Assembly (NCBI GenBank): GCA_021792555.1
Contig: JAJYUL010000014.1
Span: 1 to 64,000, forward strand
Source: Pseudomonadota bacterium
GTDB lineage: Bacteria > Pseudomonadota > Gammaproteobacteria > Steroidobacterales > Steroidobacteraceae
DNA length: 64,000 bases
Direction of reading: 5' to 3'
Notes under the pieces: model-generated
Database searches by the model: none
What the model was told of the DNA's origin: nothing
What the model saw: only the letters and a program-made list of their open reading frames with translations
In this document: positions 9,550 through 18,677 of the stretch, piece by piece
Position numbering within the stretch: the stretch's first letter is position 1
Layout of the letters: the number at the start of each line of letters is the position of its first letter
Position numbers and translations under genes: made by a program

Positions 9550-12500
9550 GCGACACGCAGCACAGTGCCGCGGAGCGCGAGGACGAGACGGCGCGCGAGC
9601 AGGCCACGGACCCGCGCGAGTCGATCGTCCTGCAGGCGCCGGCCGGGTCCGGCAAGACCACGGTGCTCACGCAGCGGATGCTGCGTCTGCTGGCCGAGGT
9701 CGACGATCCGCAGGAGATCCTGGCCATCACCTTCACCCGCCGGGCCGCGGCGGAGATGCGCGAGCGGGTGTGCAAGGCGTTGAACGGCGAGACCGGCGAC
9801 GGCGCGCTCGGGCAGCGGCTGCGCACCCTCGCCGCGGCGGTGCTTAAGCGCTCGGCGGCGCGCGGCTGGCGGCTGCAGGAGGATCCGTCGCGCCTGCGGA
9901 TCCAGACCATCGATGCCTTCAATCTCAGCCTCGCCAACCGGCTGCCGCTGGCCGCGCGCGCCGGCGGGCCGCTGACGCTCGGGGAGCGGCCGCAGGCGCT
10001 GTACCGGCTGGCGGCGCGCGAGACGCTGCTCGCGGCCGAGCACAACGCGCAGCTCGCGCAGGATGCGGACCTGTGGTTCGAGCGCCTCGACAACCGTTGG
10101 GGCAATCTCGAGGGGCTGCTCGCACAGATGCTCGCCGAGCGGGCGCACTGGCTGCCGCACGTGCTCGGCCACGCGCCCGAGGGGCTCGGCGAGCGGGTCG
10201 GGCAAAGCCTGCGCCGCGTGGTGTCGGACACGCTGGCCGCAGCGCTCGGGCTGTTTGATGCCCCGCTGCACGCGGCGCTCGAGCGCCTGCCGGGTGTGGG
10301 GCCGCTCGCGGCCGAGGCGCAGACCCTGCCGGCATGGCAGCGTCTGACGGAGCTGCTGTTGACACAGAAGGGCGAGTGGCGGCGCACGGTCAACCGCAAA
10401 CAGGGCGCCGAGTATGCCGATCCCACCGCGCGGGCGGCGCTGCTTGAGTGCATCGGGGCCCTGAGCGGCCTTGCGCCGGCGCGGGCGGCGCTGCTCGAGG
10501 TCGCGGCTCTGCCGCGGCCCGAGCTCGCTGGCGCCGATGCGGCCGCGCTCGCGGGGCTCTCGCGCCTGCTGCGCGTCGCGGCGGCCGAGCTCGAGGTGCG
10601 CTTCGCGCTCGAGGGGCAGGTCGACTACACGCGCATTGCCGGGGCGGCCCGCGCGGCGCTGAGTGAGGAGGGTGAGCCGAGCGATCTGGCGCTGCGGCTC
10701 GGGGTGCGCCTGCGGCACATCCTGGTCGATGAGTTTCAGGACACCTCCGCGCAGCAGACCGAGCTGATCGCCCGGCTCACCGCCGGATGGGAGCCCGGCG
10801 ACGGGCGCACGCTGTTCGTGGTCGGCGATCCGATGCAGTCGATCTACATGTTCCGCGAAGCGGAGGTGGGCTGCTTTCTCGCGGTGCGCGACCGCGGCAT
10901 CGGCTCACTTGCGCTGCGGCCGTTGCGCCTGATGCGCAATTTCCGCTCGGTGCCGGCGCTGATTCAGTGGTCGAACCAGACCTTCGGCGCACTGTTCCCG
11001 GCCGCGGACGATCTGCGCGCGAGCGCGGTGCGTTTCACCCCGAGCGTGCCCGGCAAGCCGGACTCCCCCGGGGCGGGCGAGTCCGGCACGCCGGTGGAGC
11101 TGCGGCTGTTCGCCGGCGGCGGGCGCGATGCGCAGAGCGAGGCGGTCGTCGAGCGCATCGTGGCGTTGAAGGCGGCCGATCCCAACGCGTCGATCGCGGT
11201 GCTGGTGGCCGCGCGCCGCCACGCCGAGGGCCTCATCGCCGAGCTGCAGGGGCGCTGCGTGGAGGCGGTCGGGGTGCACCTGGTGCCGCTCGCGCAGGTG
11301 CCGGTGGTGCGCGATCTGGTGGCGCTCGCGCGCGCGTTGTGTCACCTCGGCGACCGCACTTCGTGGCTGGCGGTCCTGCGCGCTCCCTGGTGCGGCGTGA
11401 CGCTCTCGAGCCTGACACGCCTGTCGCGCCGGCACGATGCCGAACTGCCGTGGGAGGCGATGCGCGATCCGGCGCGAGTGCTCGAGTGCGAGCCGTCCGA
11501 GCGTGCGCGGCTCGAGCGCGTGCGCGCGGTGCTGGCTGACGCGCTGGCGCGGCGCGGACTGCGGCCGTTTGCCGACTGGCTGGAGGAGACCTGGCTCGCC
11601 CTCGGAGGGGCGGATGCCTATCCGCGCGAGGCGCTGCATCATGCGCGCGCGTTCTTCGAGGCGGTCAGCGAGCGCGGCGCGGACCTCGAGCGCGAGGGCG
11701 CCGCTGCGCTCGATGCGCTGCTTGAGAGCCTCTATGCCGAGCCGCGCGCCCGCGGCGCGCATCCCGTGCAGATCCTCACGGTCCATCACGCCAAGGGACT
11801 GGAGTTCGATCACGTGTTGATTCCGGGGCTGGACCGGCGCGGCAATCACGACCGCGAGCCGCTGCTGCGCTGGCTCGATCTGCCGCGCGAGCAGGCCGGC
11901 GAGAGCGATCTGCTGCTCGCGCCGGCCCCGCCGGTCGGCGCGGACGATCCGCAGGGCATCGGCGTGTTCGTCAAGCGCCTGCGCGAGCGCCGCAGCGCCC
12001 ATGAGCAGCTGCGTCTGCTCTATGTGGCGGCCACGCGCGCGCGCCGTTCGCTGCATCTGTACGCCACGCTCAATCCGAAGGACAACGGCGATCCGCCGCG
12101 CCCGGAGCGCGGCACGCCGCTTGCGCGGCTGTGGCCGGCGCTCGGGCCGGGATTTCTCGCCTCGCTCGGCGCGCACCCCGCGCCCGCCGATCCGCCCGCC
12201 GCCGCCGCGGGCGCGCCGGCGGGGGTCCGTCTGAGCGGGGCGTGGCGCAGCGCGCAGTGGCCCGAGCCGCCGGCCCTGGCGCGAGTGCCGCTTGCGGGCC
12301 AGTCGCTCGAGCCGCCGGAGTTCAGCTGGGTGCAGCAGACCGCGCGCCACGTCGGCACGGTGGTGCATGCCGCGCTGCAGTCCTTCGCCGCGTGCGAGGC
12401 GCTGCCGCAGCGTCCGGCGATCGAGGCGCGCACGGCGGCGTACCGGGCGCAGCTGCGCCGCTTCGGGGTGCCCGAGAGCGAACTCGATGCGGCCACGGCC

Positions 12501-12848
12501 CGGGTGATCGGGGCATTGAGCGCAACGGTCGAGGATGCGCGCGGCCGCTGGATTCTCGCCCGGCACCGCGAGGCGTTCAGCGAGCGGGCCCTGATGGGCC
12601 TTGCCGAGGGGCGGCTGCGCAGCGTCGTGATCGACCGCTCGTTCATCGACGAGCAGGGTGTGCGCTGGGTGATCGACTTCAAGACCAGCGTGCATGAGGG
12701 CGGAAGCCTCGAGGCGTTCCTGGCCCGTGAGGTGCAGCGCTATCGTCCCCAGCTCGCCCTCTACGCGGCGCTCGCCGGCGCTCTGGGCCCCGAGCCGGTG
12801 CGCGCGGGGCTGTACTTTCCGCTGCTCGGGGTGTTCCGCGAAGTCTGA
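9546..12848 (+). CDS. AddA-like UvrD/REP-family helicase-nuclease
   Basis: 1100 aa superfamily 1A helicase. Walker A is QAPAGSGKTTVLT (about residues 31-40), motif II is ILVDEFQDTSAQQ (about 394), motif III is VVGDPMQSIYMFREAE, and motif V/VI appears in LTVHHAKGLEFD and LLYVAATRARRSL. The C-terminus has a second PD-(D/E)XK-like nuclease with WVIDFKTS (about residue 1043) and YRPQLALYAAL. It is co-transcribed with the nuclease gene through a 4-base ATGA overlap. The pair probably forms an AddAB-like complex that resects double-strand breaks for RecA and replaces RecBCD; that role follows from the family. Confidence 0.9.
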   Translation: MSDTQHSAAEREDETAREQATDPRESIVLQAPAGSGKTTVLTQRMLRLLAEVDDPQEILAITFTRRAAAEMRERVCKALNGETGDGALGQRLRTLAAAVLKRSAARGWRLQEDPSRLRIQTIDAFNLSLANRLPLAARAGGPLTLGERPQALYRLAARETLLAAEHNAQLAQDADLWFERLDNRWGNLEGLLAQMLAERAHWLPHVLGHAPEGLGERVGQSLRRVVSDTLAAALGLFDAPLHAALERLPGVGPLAAEAQTLPAWQRLTELLLTQKGEWRRTVNRKQGAEYADPTARAALLECIGALSGLAPARAALLEVAALPRPELAGADAAALAGLSRLLRVAAAELEVRFALEGQVDYTRIAGAARAALSEEGEPSDLALRLGVRLRHILVDEFQDTSAQQTELIARLTAGWEPGDGRTLFVVGDPMQSIYMFREAEVGCFLAVRDRGIGSLALRPLRLMRNFRSVPALIQWSNQTFGALFPAADDLRASAVRFTPSVPGKPDSPGAGESGTPVELRLFAGGGRDAQSEAVVERIVALKAADPNASIAVLVAARRHAEGLIAELQGRCVEAVGVHLVPLAQVPVVRDLVALARALCHLGDRTSWLAVLRAPWCGVTLSSLTRLSRRHDAELPWEAMRDPARVLECEPSERARLERVRAVLADALARRGLRPFADWLEETWLALGGADAYPREALHHARAFFEAVSERGADLEREGAAALDALLESLYAEPRARGAHPVQILTVHHAKGLEFDHVLIPGLDRRGNHDREPLLRWLDLPREQAGESDLLLAPAPPVGADDPQGIGVFVKRLRERRSAHEQLRLLYVAATRARRSLHLYATLNPKDNGDPPRPERGTPLARLWPALGPGFLASLGAHPAPADPPAAAAGAPAGVRLSGAWRSAQWPEPPALARVPLAGQSLEPPEFSWVQQTARHVGTVVHAALQSFAACEALPQRPAIEARTAAYRAQLRRFGVPESELDAATARVIGALSATVEDARGRWILARHREAFSERALMGLAEGRLRSVVIDRSFIDEQGVRWVIDFKTSVHEGGSLEAFLAREVQRYRPQLALYAALAGALGPEPVRAGLYFPLLGVFREV

Positions 12849-12854
12849 GCGCGC

Positions 12855-13589
12855 TCAGTACGTGCCGGCGAGCGCGAAGGGGCGGCGGCCATCGGCATCG
12901 GGCGCGCCGAGGTACTGCAGCGCCTGCAGCAGCGAGGGCGCGGCGCCCGCGCGCGCGGCCACCTGTGCGCGCAGCACGTAGCCGGGCTGGCCGGTCAGGC
13001 GCAGCGTGCCGGTGAGCGCGAGCGGTCCGCCGAGATCGTGCAGACGGCCGACGGGCTCGTCCGGACTGTCCGGAAACGTCACGGCAAAGCTGCCGAGCGG
13101 GGTGACCTCACCGCTGCTGTCGATCAGATGCCGCACCGTGACCCGTCCCTGCAGGCGCTCGACCGCGCCGTCGCGGGCCACTTTGAGTCGCGCGATGTCC
13201 GCCTCGAGCGTGCCGGTGATGTAGGGCGGGAGAATCGGCAGCAGAGCGGGCTCGAGCGGCAGGCGCGCGTGCAGGTCGCGAGCGCGCAGCGGACCGTGCC
13301 TGCTTACGCTGACCTCGCCGCTCGCCGAGGCCGTGCCGCGCACCGCGGCGAGCTGCGCGCTGAGCCGCCCCCGCAGCAGCGCCCGCGGGTGCACCTGCCA
13401 GGTGAGCTGATCGAGCGCAACGCCGCGCACGCGCGCGCCGCTGCAGTAGCCGTTCCAGAGCGTGCCGGCGACGCTGGCGCAGGTGAGCTCGGGGGCGAGC
13501 TCGGGCACCACCCACCCGGCCGGCAGGTGCCAGAGCAGCACGGCCGCGAAGACCAACACGGCCAGCAGGATGATGGAGAGGCGTTTCAA
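12855..13589 (-). CDS. gspN: Type II secretion system protein GspN
   Basis: 244 aa inner-membrane/periplasmic component. A single N-terminal transmembrane segment (MKRLSIILLAVLVFAAVLLW) is followed by the characteristic LTCASVAGTLWNGYCSGA segment of GspN, which includes a Cys pair. The rest is a beta-rich periplasmic domain. The start is a TTG at 13589, three bases after the gspM stop, since MKRL is the natural N-terminus. GspN is found in only some type II systems (Xanthomonas/Pseudomonas-like). It is the last gene of the gsp operon and converges on the helicase gene with only 6 bases between. Confidence 0.85.
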   Translation of the reverse strand: MKRLSIILLAVLVFAAVLLWHLPAGWVVPELAPELTCASVAGTLWNGYCSGARVRGVALDQLTWQVHPRALLRGRLSAQLAAVRGTASASGEVSVSRHGPLRARDLHARLPLEPALLPILPPYITGTLEADIARLKVARDGAVERLQGRVTVRHLIDSSGEVTPLGSFAVTFPDSPDEPVGRLHDLGGPLALTGTLRLTGQPGYVLRAQVAARAGAAPSLLQALQYLGAPDADGRRPFALAGTY

Positions 13590-13592
13590 CGC

Positions 13593-14072
13593 TCAGGGCC
13601 GTTTCAAATCGAGCGAGGCGTTGACCATGCCCGCCGCGCCCGCCGTCTCGATGCGCGCGGCGCTCACTTCGATGCCGTCGCGCTCGTGCAGCCGCGCGAG
13701 CCAGCCGATCATCCGGTCGAACGGCGCGTGCTGCAGCTGCACGCTGAGCTCGTCGGCGCCGTTCGGCGTGCTGCCCGCGAGCGTCGCGCCGAGGCCCGCC
13801 TGGCGCGCCGACTGGTCGATCACGACGATCATCGGCAGCGCCGGCCCGCGGCGCGCGGGCCCCGCCGCGGCGAGCTCGGGTGCGACGCGGCGCATCCAGG
13901 TGAGCTCGGCGCTCTTGCGCGCGACACGCTGGTGCAGCGCGGCCACGTTGCGCTCGAGCGGCAGGACCACCGCGAGTACGAACAGCACCACGGCGATCGC
14001 CCCGCCGATGCCGAGCACGCGCCGCTCCCGCGCCGAGAGCGTGCTGAGCGAGGGCATGGAAAACACTGCCAT
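13593..14072 (-). CDS. gspM: Type II secretion system protein GspM
   Basis: 159 aa bitopic protein of the inner-membrane platform, partner of GspL. It has a short cytoplasmic start (MAVFSMPSLSTLSARERRVL), one transmembrane helix (about 20-42) and a periplasmic ferredoxin-like domain ending NASLDLKRP. It lies 3 bases after gspL and 3 bases before gspN. The sequence is poorly conserved in this family, so the call rests on size, topology and operon position together. Confidence 0.8.
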   Translation of the reverse strand: MAVFSMPSLSTLSARERRVLGIGGAIAVVLFVLAVVLPLERNVAALHQRVARKSAELTWMRRVAPELAAAGPARRGPALPMIVVIDQSARQAGLGATLAGSTPNGADELSVQLQHAPFDRMIGWLARLHERDGIEVSAARIETAGAAGMVNASLDLKRP

Positions 14073-14075
14073 GGG

Positions 14076-15293
14076 TCAGCTCCCGTGCCGCATGCGGATG
14101 CCGCCCTCGAAGCCGCCTTTGACCGCACTGCCGCCGGTCAGTCGCGCCTGCCAGCCCGCCCGGGTGAGCGACTGGGTGAGACGGTTCAACGCCTCGACCG
14201 AGGGGGCGGTGAGGCTGAGCGTCACGGTGCCGTTCTGGAAGCTCAGTGACTTCATCTGCAGGCCCTCGGCGCCCGCCCGCGCCTGCGCGAGCGCGCCGAG
14301 CGCATCGAGAAAGCCGCCGCCCGCTGCGGCGGCACGCACCTCGGCGAGCCGCTGCGCCATGCGGCGGCGCGCCTCGGTCGCATCCTGCTCCCCGGGCATG
14401 GCTGCATGAAACACCTGCGCGATGGCGCCATCCAGGGCGCGCTCGCGCCGGTGCAGCACGAGCAGCTCGGCGCCCTGGCCGAGCAGATGGACCGCAACGA
14501 GCGCAACGAGCAGCCCGGCCGCCCAGCGCCACGCGCGCCAGCCGGAAAGCAGCGCACGGCTCGGCGCATACGGGCCCTGCAGCAGGTTGATGGCCTCGGG
14601 GGCGGGCAGGGCGCGCGCGAGCAGCTCGAGCGCATCGCCCGGGAGGCGCTGGACCTTGAGCGCCTCGAAGCGCTCGCGCAGCGCCTCGACCGCGGCCGCA
14701 TGGCGCTGCCATTCGGCCGCGCCGGCATAGAGAATCAGCCCGCGCGTGGCCTCATCGGCGCGCGCCAGCTCGAGCGCCTCGCCGAGCGCATCGGCGGCGA
14801 GCATCACGATTTCCCCCGAGGGGGTGCGCACGGTCACCGCCTCGCGCTCAAGCAGCGCCACGGCCTGGGTCGGGTTGTGCGGCAGCAGCTGGCTGTCGGC
14901 ATAGAGCGCGGCCGGCTCGATGCCGGCGGCGCGCAGCGCAGCGAGCCACTCGTCCATGCGCTTGCGCGCCACGACGGCCACGGGCGTGCGCGCCGCGCCG
15001 CTGCGCCGGCCGATCGCGAAATGCAGCGTGTCGATGTCCTCGGCCAGCTGCTCCTCCAGCGCATAGGGCACGAGCTGCTGCAGCTTCACGCTCGAGCGCG
15101 CCGGCGGCAGCTGCGCCTGCGTCAGCAGCACATCGGCGCCGGGCACGAGCACGATGACCGCCCGCCCGCCCGCGCGCGCCGCGGCGAGGCTGAGCGGTCC
15201 GCTCTCCGGGGAGGCCCCGGCGGCGCCGACGGCGAGCCAGGTCGCCTGCTGGAGCGCACCCTCGGGAAGCCTGAGCACGAGCGAGTCGGCCAT
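14076..15293 (-). CDS. gspL: Type II secretion system protein GspL
   Basis: 405 aa. The N-terminal two thirds is the actin-like cytoplasmic domain that contacts the GspE ATPase, with LVPGADVLLTQAQLPPARSS and LQQLVPYALEEQLAED typical of GspL. A transmembrane helix (near WRWAAGLLVALVAVHLLG, about residues 260-280) and a small periplasmic domain follow. It is coupled to gspM and follows gspK after a 19-base gap. GspE, its cytoplasmic partner, is not in the window. Confidence 0.88.
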   Translation of the reverse strand: MADSLVLRLPEGALQQATWLAVGAAGASPESGPLSLAAARAGGRAVIVLVPGADVLLTQAQLPPARSSVKLQQLVPYALEEQLAEDIDTLHFAIGRRSGAARTPVAVVARKRMDEWLAALRAAGIEPAALYADSQLLPHNPTQAVALLEREAVTVRTPSGEIVMLAADALGEALELARADEATRGLILYAGAAEWQRHAAAVEALRERFEALKVQRLPGDALELLARALPAPEAINLLQGPYAPSRALLSGWRAWRWAAGLLVALVAVHLLGQGAELLVLHRRERALDGAIAQVFHAAMPGEQDATEARRRMAQRLAEVRAAAAGGGFLDALGALAQARAGAEGLQMKSLSFQNGTVTLSLTAPSVEALNRLTQSLTRAGWQARLTGGSAVKGGFEGGIRMRHGS

Positions 15294-15312
15294 CTGGCAA
15301 TCCTAGCCCAAG

Positions 15313-16323
15313 TCAGTTGGGCGTGTCGCTGCGCAGAATCGGCCGCACCATGCCGTTGGAATCCCGGTACAGCAGCGAGTACAGGACGAACTCGGTGCCC
15401 TGCGAGCGGATGACGCTCGTCAGGCGGAACCAGCTGGATTTCTGGTCGAACAGCTGCTGGAAATTGCTCTGCGGCACCCCCGGGGTGGCGCCCCCGGCGC
15501 CGGGGGTTGCCGACAGCACGTTCGACATGGCGGTCTCGAATTCACTCAGCGTCGGGAAACACCCGCCGGCGGCGGCGCGGTCCTTGGCGAACTGGCGCGG
15601 GTCGGCGCTGAATTCGGTGTGGCCGAGATAGGCATCGAGCACGTAGGGCGAGGCGGTGCACACGTTAAGCGGCGTGCCCACCGGCAGCGCCGTGACGTAC
15701 GGTGCGATGCGCTCGAAGCGCGCGCGGCCGAAGCCCGGCAGCGCCAGCAGCTCGCTCGAGCTCGTCACGGGCAGGTTCGGGGTGTGGTAGGGCGGGTCCA
15801 TCTCCATGTAGGCGCTCTCGGCGGGCGCTCCCGGGATCGGCGGCGTCGGGCTCTTGTCGATCCAGTTGACCCAGTCGTCCGCCCACTGCGGCTGCAGGCC
15901 GAGGAGCGTGAGCAGCCGGCGGAAGGCGTTCAGCTGCTGCGTGTTCACCGTGACGCCGTCGGAGGCGACGAGGTTGTTGAGATTGAACCGTCCCTGCAGA
16001 TCCTCGAGCGAGGCCTGCAGCGTCACCCCCGGGGCGACCGGAGTCGGCCCGATCGGCTCGGCCCAGGGCTGCTCGAGGTCGGTCATGGACGGCTGGCTGC
16101 GGTAGGTCTGCTGCAGCGCGTACGCGGCGAACGCCTCGGTGCCTTCGGTCACGAGCAGCGCCTGATCGTAGCTGAACGCCCCGATGGTGCGCCGGGCCGT
16201 CATGGCGTTGTGATAGGCGAGCGTCGCGGCGATCATGGTGGCGAGGGCCACCAGCAGGATCGCCACGAGCAGCGCCACGCCGCGCTCGCGGGGCGGTGCC
16301 GGCGGGCGGGAGCGGGCGCTCAT
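15313..16323 (-). CDS. gspK: Type II secretion minor pseudopilin GspK
   Basis: 336 aa, the large minor pseudopilin that caps the pseudopilus tip. I use the ATG at 16323 (MSARSRPPAPPRERGVALLV), which overlaps the gspJ stop by 4 bases. After the prepilin peptidase site the hydrophobic helix is GVALLVAILLVALATMIAAT. It lacks the Glu5 of other pseudopilins, as expected for GspK. Internal signatures are LQGRFNLNNLV, WADDWVNWID and NVCTASPYVL. The longer reading upstream is a run-through of gspJ. Confidence 0.9.
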   Translation of the reverse strand: MSARSRPPAPPRERGVALLVAILLVALATMIAATLAYHNAMTARRTIGAFSYDQALLVTEGTEAFAAYALQQTYRSQPSMTDLEQPWAEPIGPTPVAPGVTLQASLEDLQGRFNLNNLVASDGVTVNTQQLNAFRRLLTLLGLQPQWADDWVNWIDKSPTPPIPGAPAESAYMEMDPPYHTPNLPVTSSSELLALPGFGRARFERIAPYVTALPVGTPLNVCTASPYVLDAYLGHTEFSADPRQFAKDRAAAGGCFPTLSEFETAMSNVLSATPGAGGATPGVPQSNFQQLFDQKSSWFRLTSVIRSQGTEFVLYSLLYRDSNGMVRPILRSDTPN

Positions 16324-16958
16324 CCGGCCACCTCGAAGATGCGCACGATCTTGCCCCACTGGCGCGTGTCGAGCGTGACCTTCACGGCGAGCGGGCGCAT
16401 GCGGTAGTAGGCATCGAGGCTCGCCTCGGCGCCGAGCGCCGGCGGCGGCCACTGGCGCAGCCACTGCCGATCGAGGTTCATGTAGCGCACGTCGACCCCG
16501 CGCAGGTGCTTCAGCAGGTCGCGCTTGACGGGCCGGTCGGTGAGAGTCGGGTCGAGAACGTTCCAGTGCTCACGGATCAGCGTGCCGTGTTTGAACACGT
16601 AGGCCACCCGCTCGAGCTCGGGCCGCTGCAGTCCGAGCGGATTGCTCCAGCCGCCGCGCGTGAGCACCACGAGCGGCTCGGTGGAGGGGTTGCCCATCAG
16701 GGCCGGCTGCCAGCCCTGGCCGTTCGGGGAGCGGACCGGGCGCGGCGCGAGCTGCACGAAGTCCTGCTCCATGATGCGCAGCGCCGTCTGCAGGGCGAGC
16801 AGCTGGTGCTGGTCGCGGCGGATCGCCCCGCGCGCGCGCAGCGCCTGGGTGATCACGCCGTAGCCGATCGCGAACATGATGGCGGCGATGAAGATCGCCA
16901 CCAGCAGCTCGATCAGGGTGAAGCCGCGCGGCGCGCGCGGCGGCGGCCGCAGGCTCAT
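16320..16958 (-). CDS. gspJ: Type II secretion minor pseudopilin GspJ
   Basis: 212 aa from the ATG at 16958. The prepilin motif is RGFTLIELLVAIFIAAIMFA, with cleavage after Gly and Glu at +5. The tail includes EQDFVQLAPRPVRSPNG, YVFKHGTLIREHWNVLD and DVRYMN, matching the GspJ family. It forms ATGA overlaps with both gspI and gspK. With GspI and GspK it builds the pseudopilus tip complex. Confidence 0.9.
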   Translation of the reverse strand: MSLRPPPRAPRGFTLIELLVAIFIAAIMFAIGYGVITQALRARGAIRRDQHQLLALQTALRIMEQDFVQLAPRPVRSPNGQGWQPALMGNPSTEPLVVLTRGGWSNPLGLQRPELERVAYVFKHGTLIREHWNVLDPTLTDRPVKRDLLKHLRGVDVRYMNLDRQWLRQWPPPALGAEASLDAYYRMRPLAVKVTLDTRQWGKIVRIFEVAG

Positions 16959-17443
16959 GGCAGCGCCATGGGTTGAGCGAGCGGCGGGGCCGCCGCGCCG
17001 GCCGCCGCGCCGGCCGGCACGCCCGCGATCGGTCCGGGGATCCATTGCGGGGAGAGCGGGTTCGGCGGACCGATCGCCTGGCCCATGTAGCCGGTGACCG
17101 TCGCATACCACTCGTGCGCGTGCTTGTTCTTCGCCGGGCGCGTGCTCACCACGATGCGCTTGACGCCCGGGATCGGCGTGTCGATCACCTTCTGCTGCCA
17201 GCGCCACTTGCGCTTGGCGTACTCGACCTCGCCGGTGCTGGTGCCCACGTGGGGCATCACGCCCGTGAGGCGCACCCGCTCGACCTGGTTGAGCGCGACC
17301 CATTCGGCGAAGGTCTTGTGCCGCAGGTAGAGCGTCGCCTGCGCCGAGGAGGTGAGTGCCTCGAGCACCGCGGCCATGCCGATCGTCACGATGGCGAGGG
17401 CGACGAGGACCTCGATGAGCGTAAAGCCGCGCGAGGCGCTCAT
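16955..17443 (-). CDS. gspI: Type II secretion minor pseudopilin GspI
   Basis: 162 aa. The prepilin motif RGFTLIEVLVALAIVTIGMA follows a four-residue leader. The family features LRHKTFAEWVALNQ (the AxWVAxNQ region) and WRWQQKV are visible. The C-terminus carries an Ala/Pro/Gly-rich tail of about 40 residues (after MGQAIGPPNPLSPQ) that is longer than in most GspI proteins. It starts 4 bases inside gspH and ends 4 bases inside gspJ, indicating tight coupling. Confidence 0.9.
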   Translation of the reverse strand: MSASRGFTLIEVLVALAIVTIGMAAVLEALTSSAQATLYLRHKTFAEWVALNQVERVRLTGVMPHVGTSTGEVEYAKRKWRWQQKVIDTPIPGVKRIVVSTRPAKNKHAHEWYATVTGYMGQAIGPPNPLSPQWIPGPIAGVPAGAAAGAAAPPLAQPMALP

Positions 17444-17991
17444 GAGGCGTGCTTCTCGCCGAGGCGCTGCTCGATGATGCGCCCGTCGCGGTCGGGTTTG
17501 ATGAGGAAGCCGCGGTGCGTGCCGGCGCGCTCGACGGTCACCTCGAAGGAGGACAGATCGCCGCTCGAGTACAACACCACCTGCGGGGCGAGGGCGTCGG
17601 CGTGCGCGGCGGGGCGCTTCTTGAGCCTGACCGTGCGACCATCGACCACCACTTTCAGGCGCACGCCGGCGGGCAGGCGCCGCGGGCGCAGCGCGCTGTC
17701 CCCCGTGGCGGCGCGCCACTGATCGTGCTGCTCGGAGAACACCACGAATTCGTATCCCTGCGCATCGAACACGATGCCGTAGTCGCGGGTCTGCAGCTCG
17801 GCCTGCTCGCGCGCGTAGTGCATCAGCGACACCAGACGGTGCCCGGCGGTCTCGAGCGCCGGGTCGTGTCCGCCGAGATTGAGCGACAGCAGCACCCCGG
17901 CGGTGACGATCCCGATGATCGCCAGCACCACCAGCATCTCGAGCAGCGTGAAGCCGCGCGCCGGCGAGCCGGCGCAAGCCCGCGCGCGCAC
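17440..17991 (-). CDS. gspH: Type II secretion minor pseudopilin GspH
   Basis: About 183 aa. I place the start at the GTG at 17991 (VRARACAGSPARGFTLLEML), 10 bases after the gspG stop, since no in-frame ATG fits. Prepilin cleavage is expected before FTLLEMLVVLAIIG. The C-terminal half carries DYGIVFDAQGYEFVVF, RLPAGVRLKVVVDG and a glycine-poor beta-sheet as in GspH. It ends 4 bases inside gspI. Confidence 0.87.
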   Translation of the reverse strand: MRARACAGSPARGFTLLEMLVVLAIIGIVTAGVLLSLNLGGHDPALETAGHRLVSLMHYAREQAELQTRDYGIVFDAQGYEFVVFSEQHDQWRAATGDSALRPRRLPAGVRLKVVVDGRTVRLKKRPAAHADALAPQVVLYSSGDLSSFEVTVERAGTHRGFLIKPDRDGRIIEQRLGEKHAS

Positions 17992-18001
17992 CGCCGCCGG
18001 A

Positions 18002-18478
18002 TCAGTTGTTGTTGCCGAGGTTCCAGTTGCCGATGTCGGCGTTGTCGCCGGTGCCGCCGGGCTGGTTGTCCGCGCCGTAGGTGAACAAGTCATAGGGCAG
18101 CCCGTGCGTGCCGGGATACACGTAGTGATAGGGGTGACCCCAGGGATCCTTGACCAGCCGCTGGATGTACGGGCCGTGCCAGTTGGTGAGCGCCGGATCG
18201 TTGGGGCGCTTGACCAGCGCCTCCAGGCCCTGCTGGGTAGTCGGGTAGACCGAGTTGTCGAGCCGGTACTCGGTGATGGCCGTCTCGAGACTCTGGATGT
18301 CCTCCTTGGCCTTCGCAACGCGCGCCTCGTCGACTTTGTTCACCACCTCCGGGACGATCACCGCGGCCAGCAGGCCGATGATGACGACCACCACCATAAT
18401 CTCGATCAGGGTGAAGCCCCGTGCGCGCCCGGCGCGCGTGCTGAGCCGCGCCTGCAGACGCTCGATTCGCTGTGTCAT
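18002..18478 (-). CDS. gspG: Type II secretion major pseudopilin GspG
   Basis: 158 aa major subunit of the pseudopilus. The ATG at 18478 has a GGAAG ribosome site. The leader of about 26 residues is followed by RGFTLIEIMVVVVIIGLLAA, then PEVVNKVDEARVAKAKEDI and LDNSVYPTTQQGLEALV, all standard for GspG. The calcium-binding C-terminus is recognisable (PWGHPYHYVYPG). It is the first gene of gspGHIJKLMN. In Xanthomonas-type operons gspE and gspF normally precede it, but here fabD is divergently transcribed upstream. Confidence 0.93.
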   Translation of the reverse strand: MTQRIERLQARLSTRAGRARGFTLIEIMVVVVIIGLLAAVIVPEVVNKVDEARVAKAKEDIQSLETAITEYRLDNSVYPTTQQGLEALVKRPNDPALTNWHGPYIQRLVKDPWGHPYHYVYPGTHGLPYDLFTYGADNQPGGTGDNADIGNWNLGNNN

Positions 18479-18677
18479 GGATCTTCCAGGTTCGCTCGCA
18501 CGCGCCGCGGCGCGCCAAACCGCGATGATAACAAATGAATACCCGCGGGCCGCGCCAAAGAGGCCCTCTCGGTTCGACCGGCGCGCGGCGGGGCGGTTCC
18601 GGCGCCGGCGCCGCCCGCGCCCCGGCTGCGGCGGGCACGGTATACTCGCGGCGCCTTTGGTCATCCAGGATCCGTGC
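18479..18677. promoter_or_regulatory. Divergent control region between gspG and fabD
   Basis: A 199-base spacer between divergent genes. On the plus strand GGTATACT (TATACT at 18641-18646) is a plausible -10 element about 32 bases before the fabD ATG; no good -35 is visible. An AT-rich patch at 18525-18542 on the gspG side may hold the gsp promoter. The middle (18580-18640) is almost pure G+C. Confidence 0.4.
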
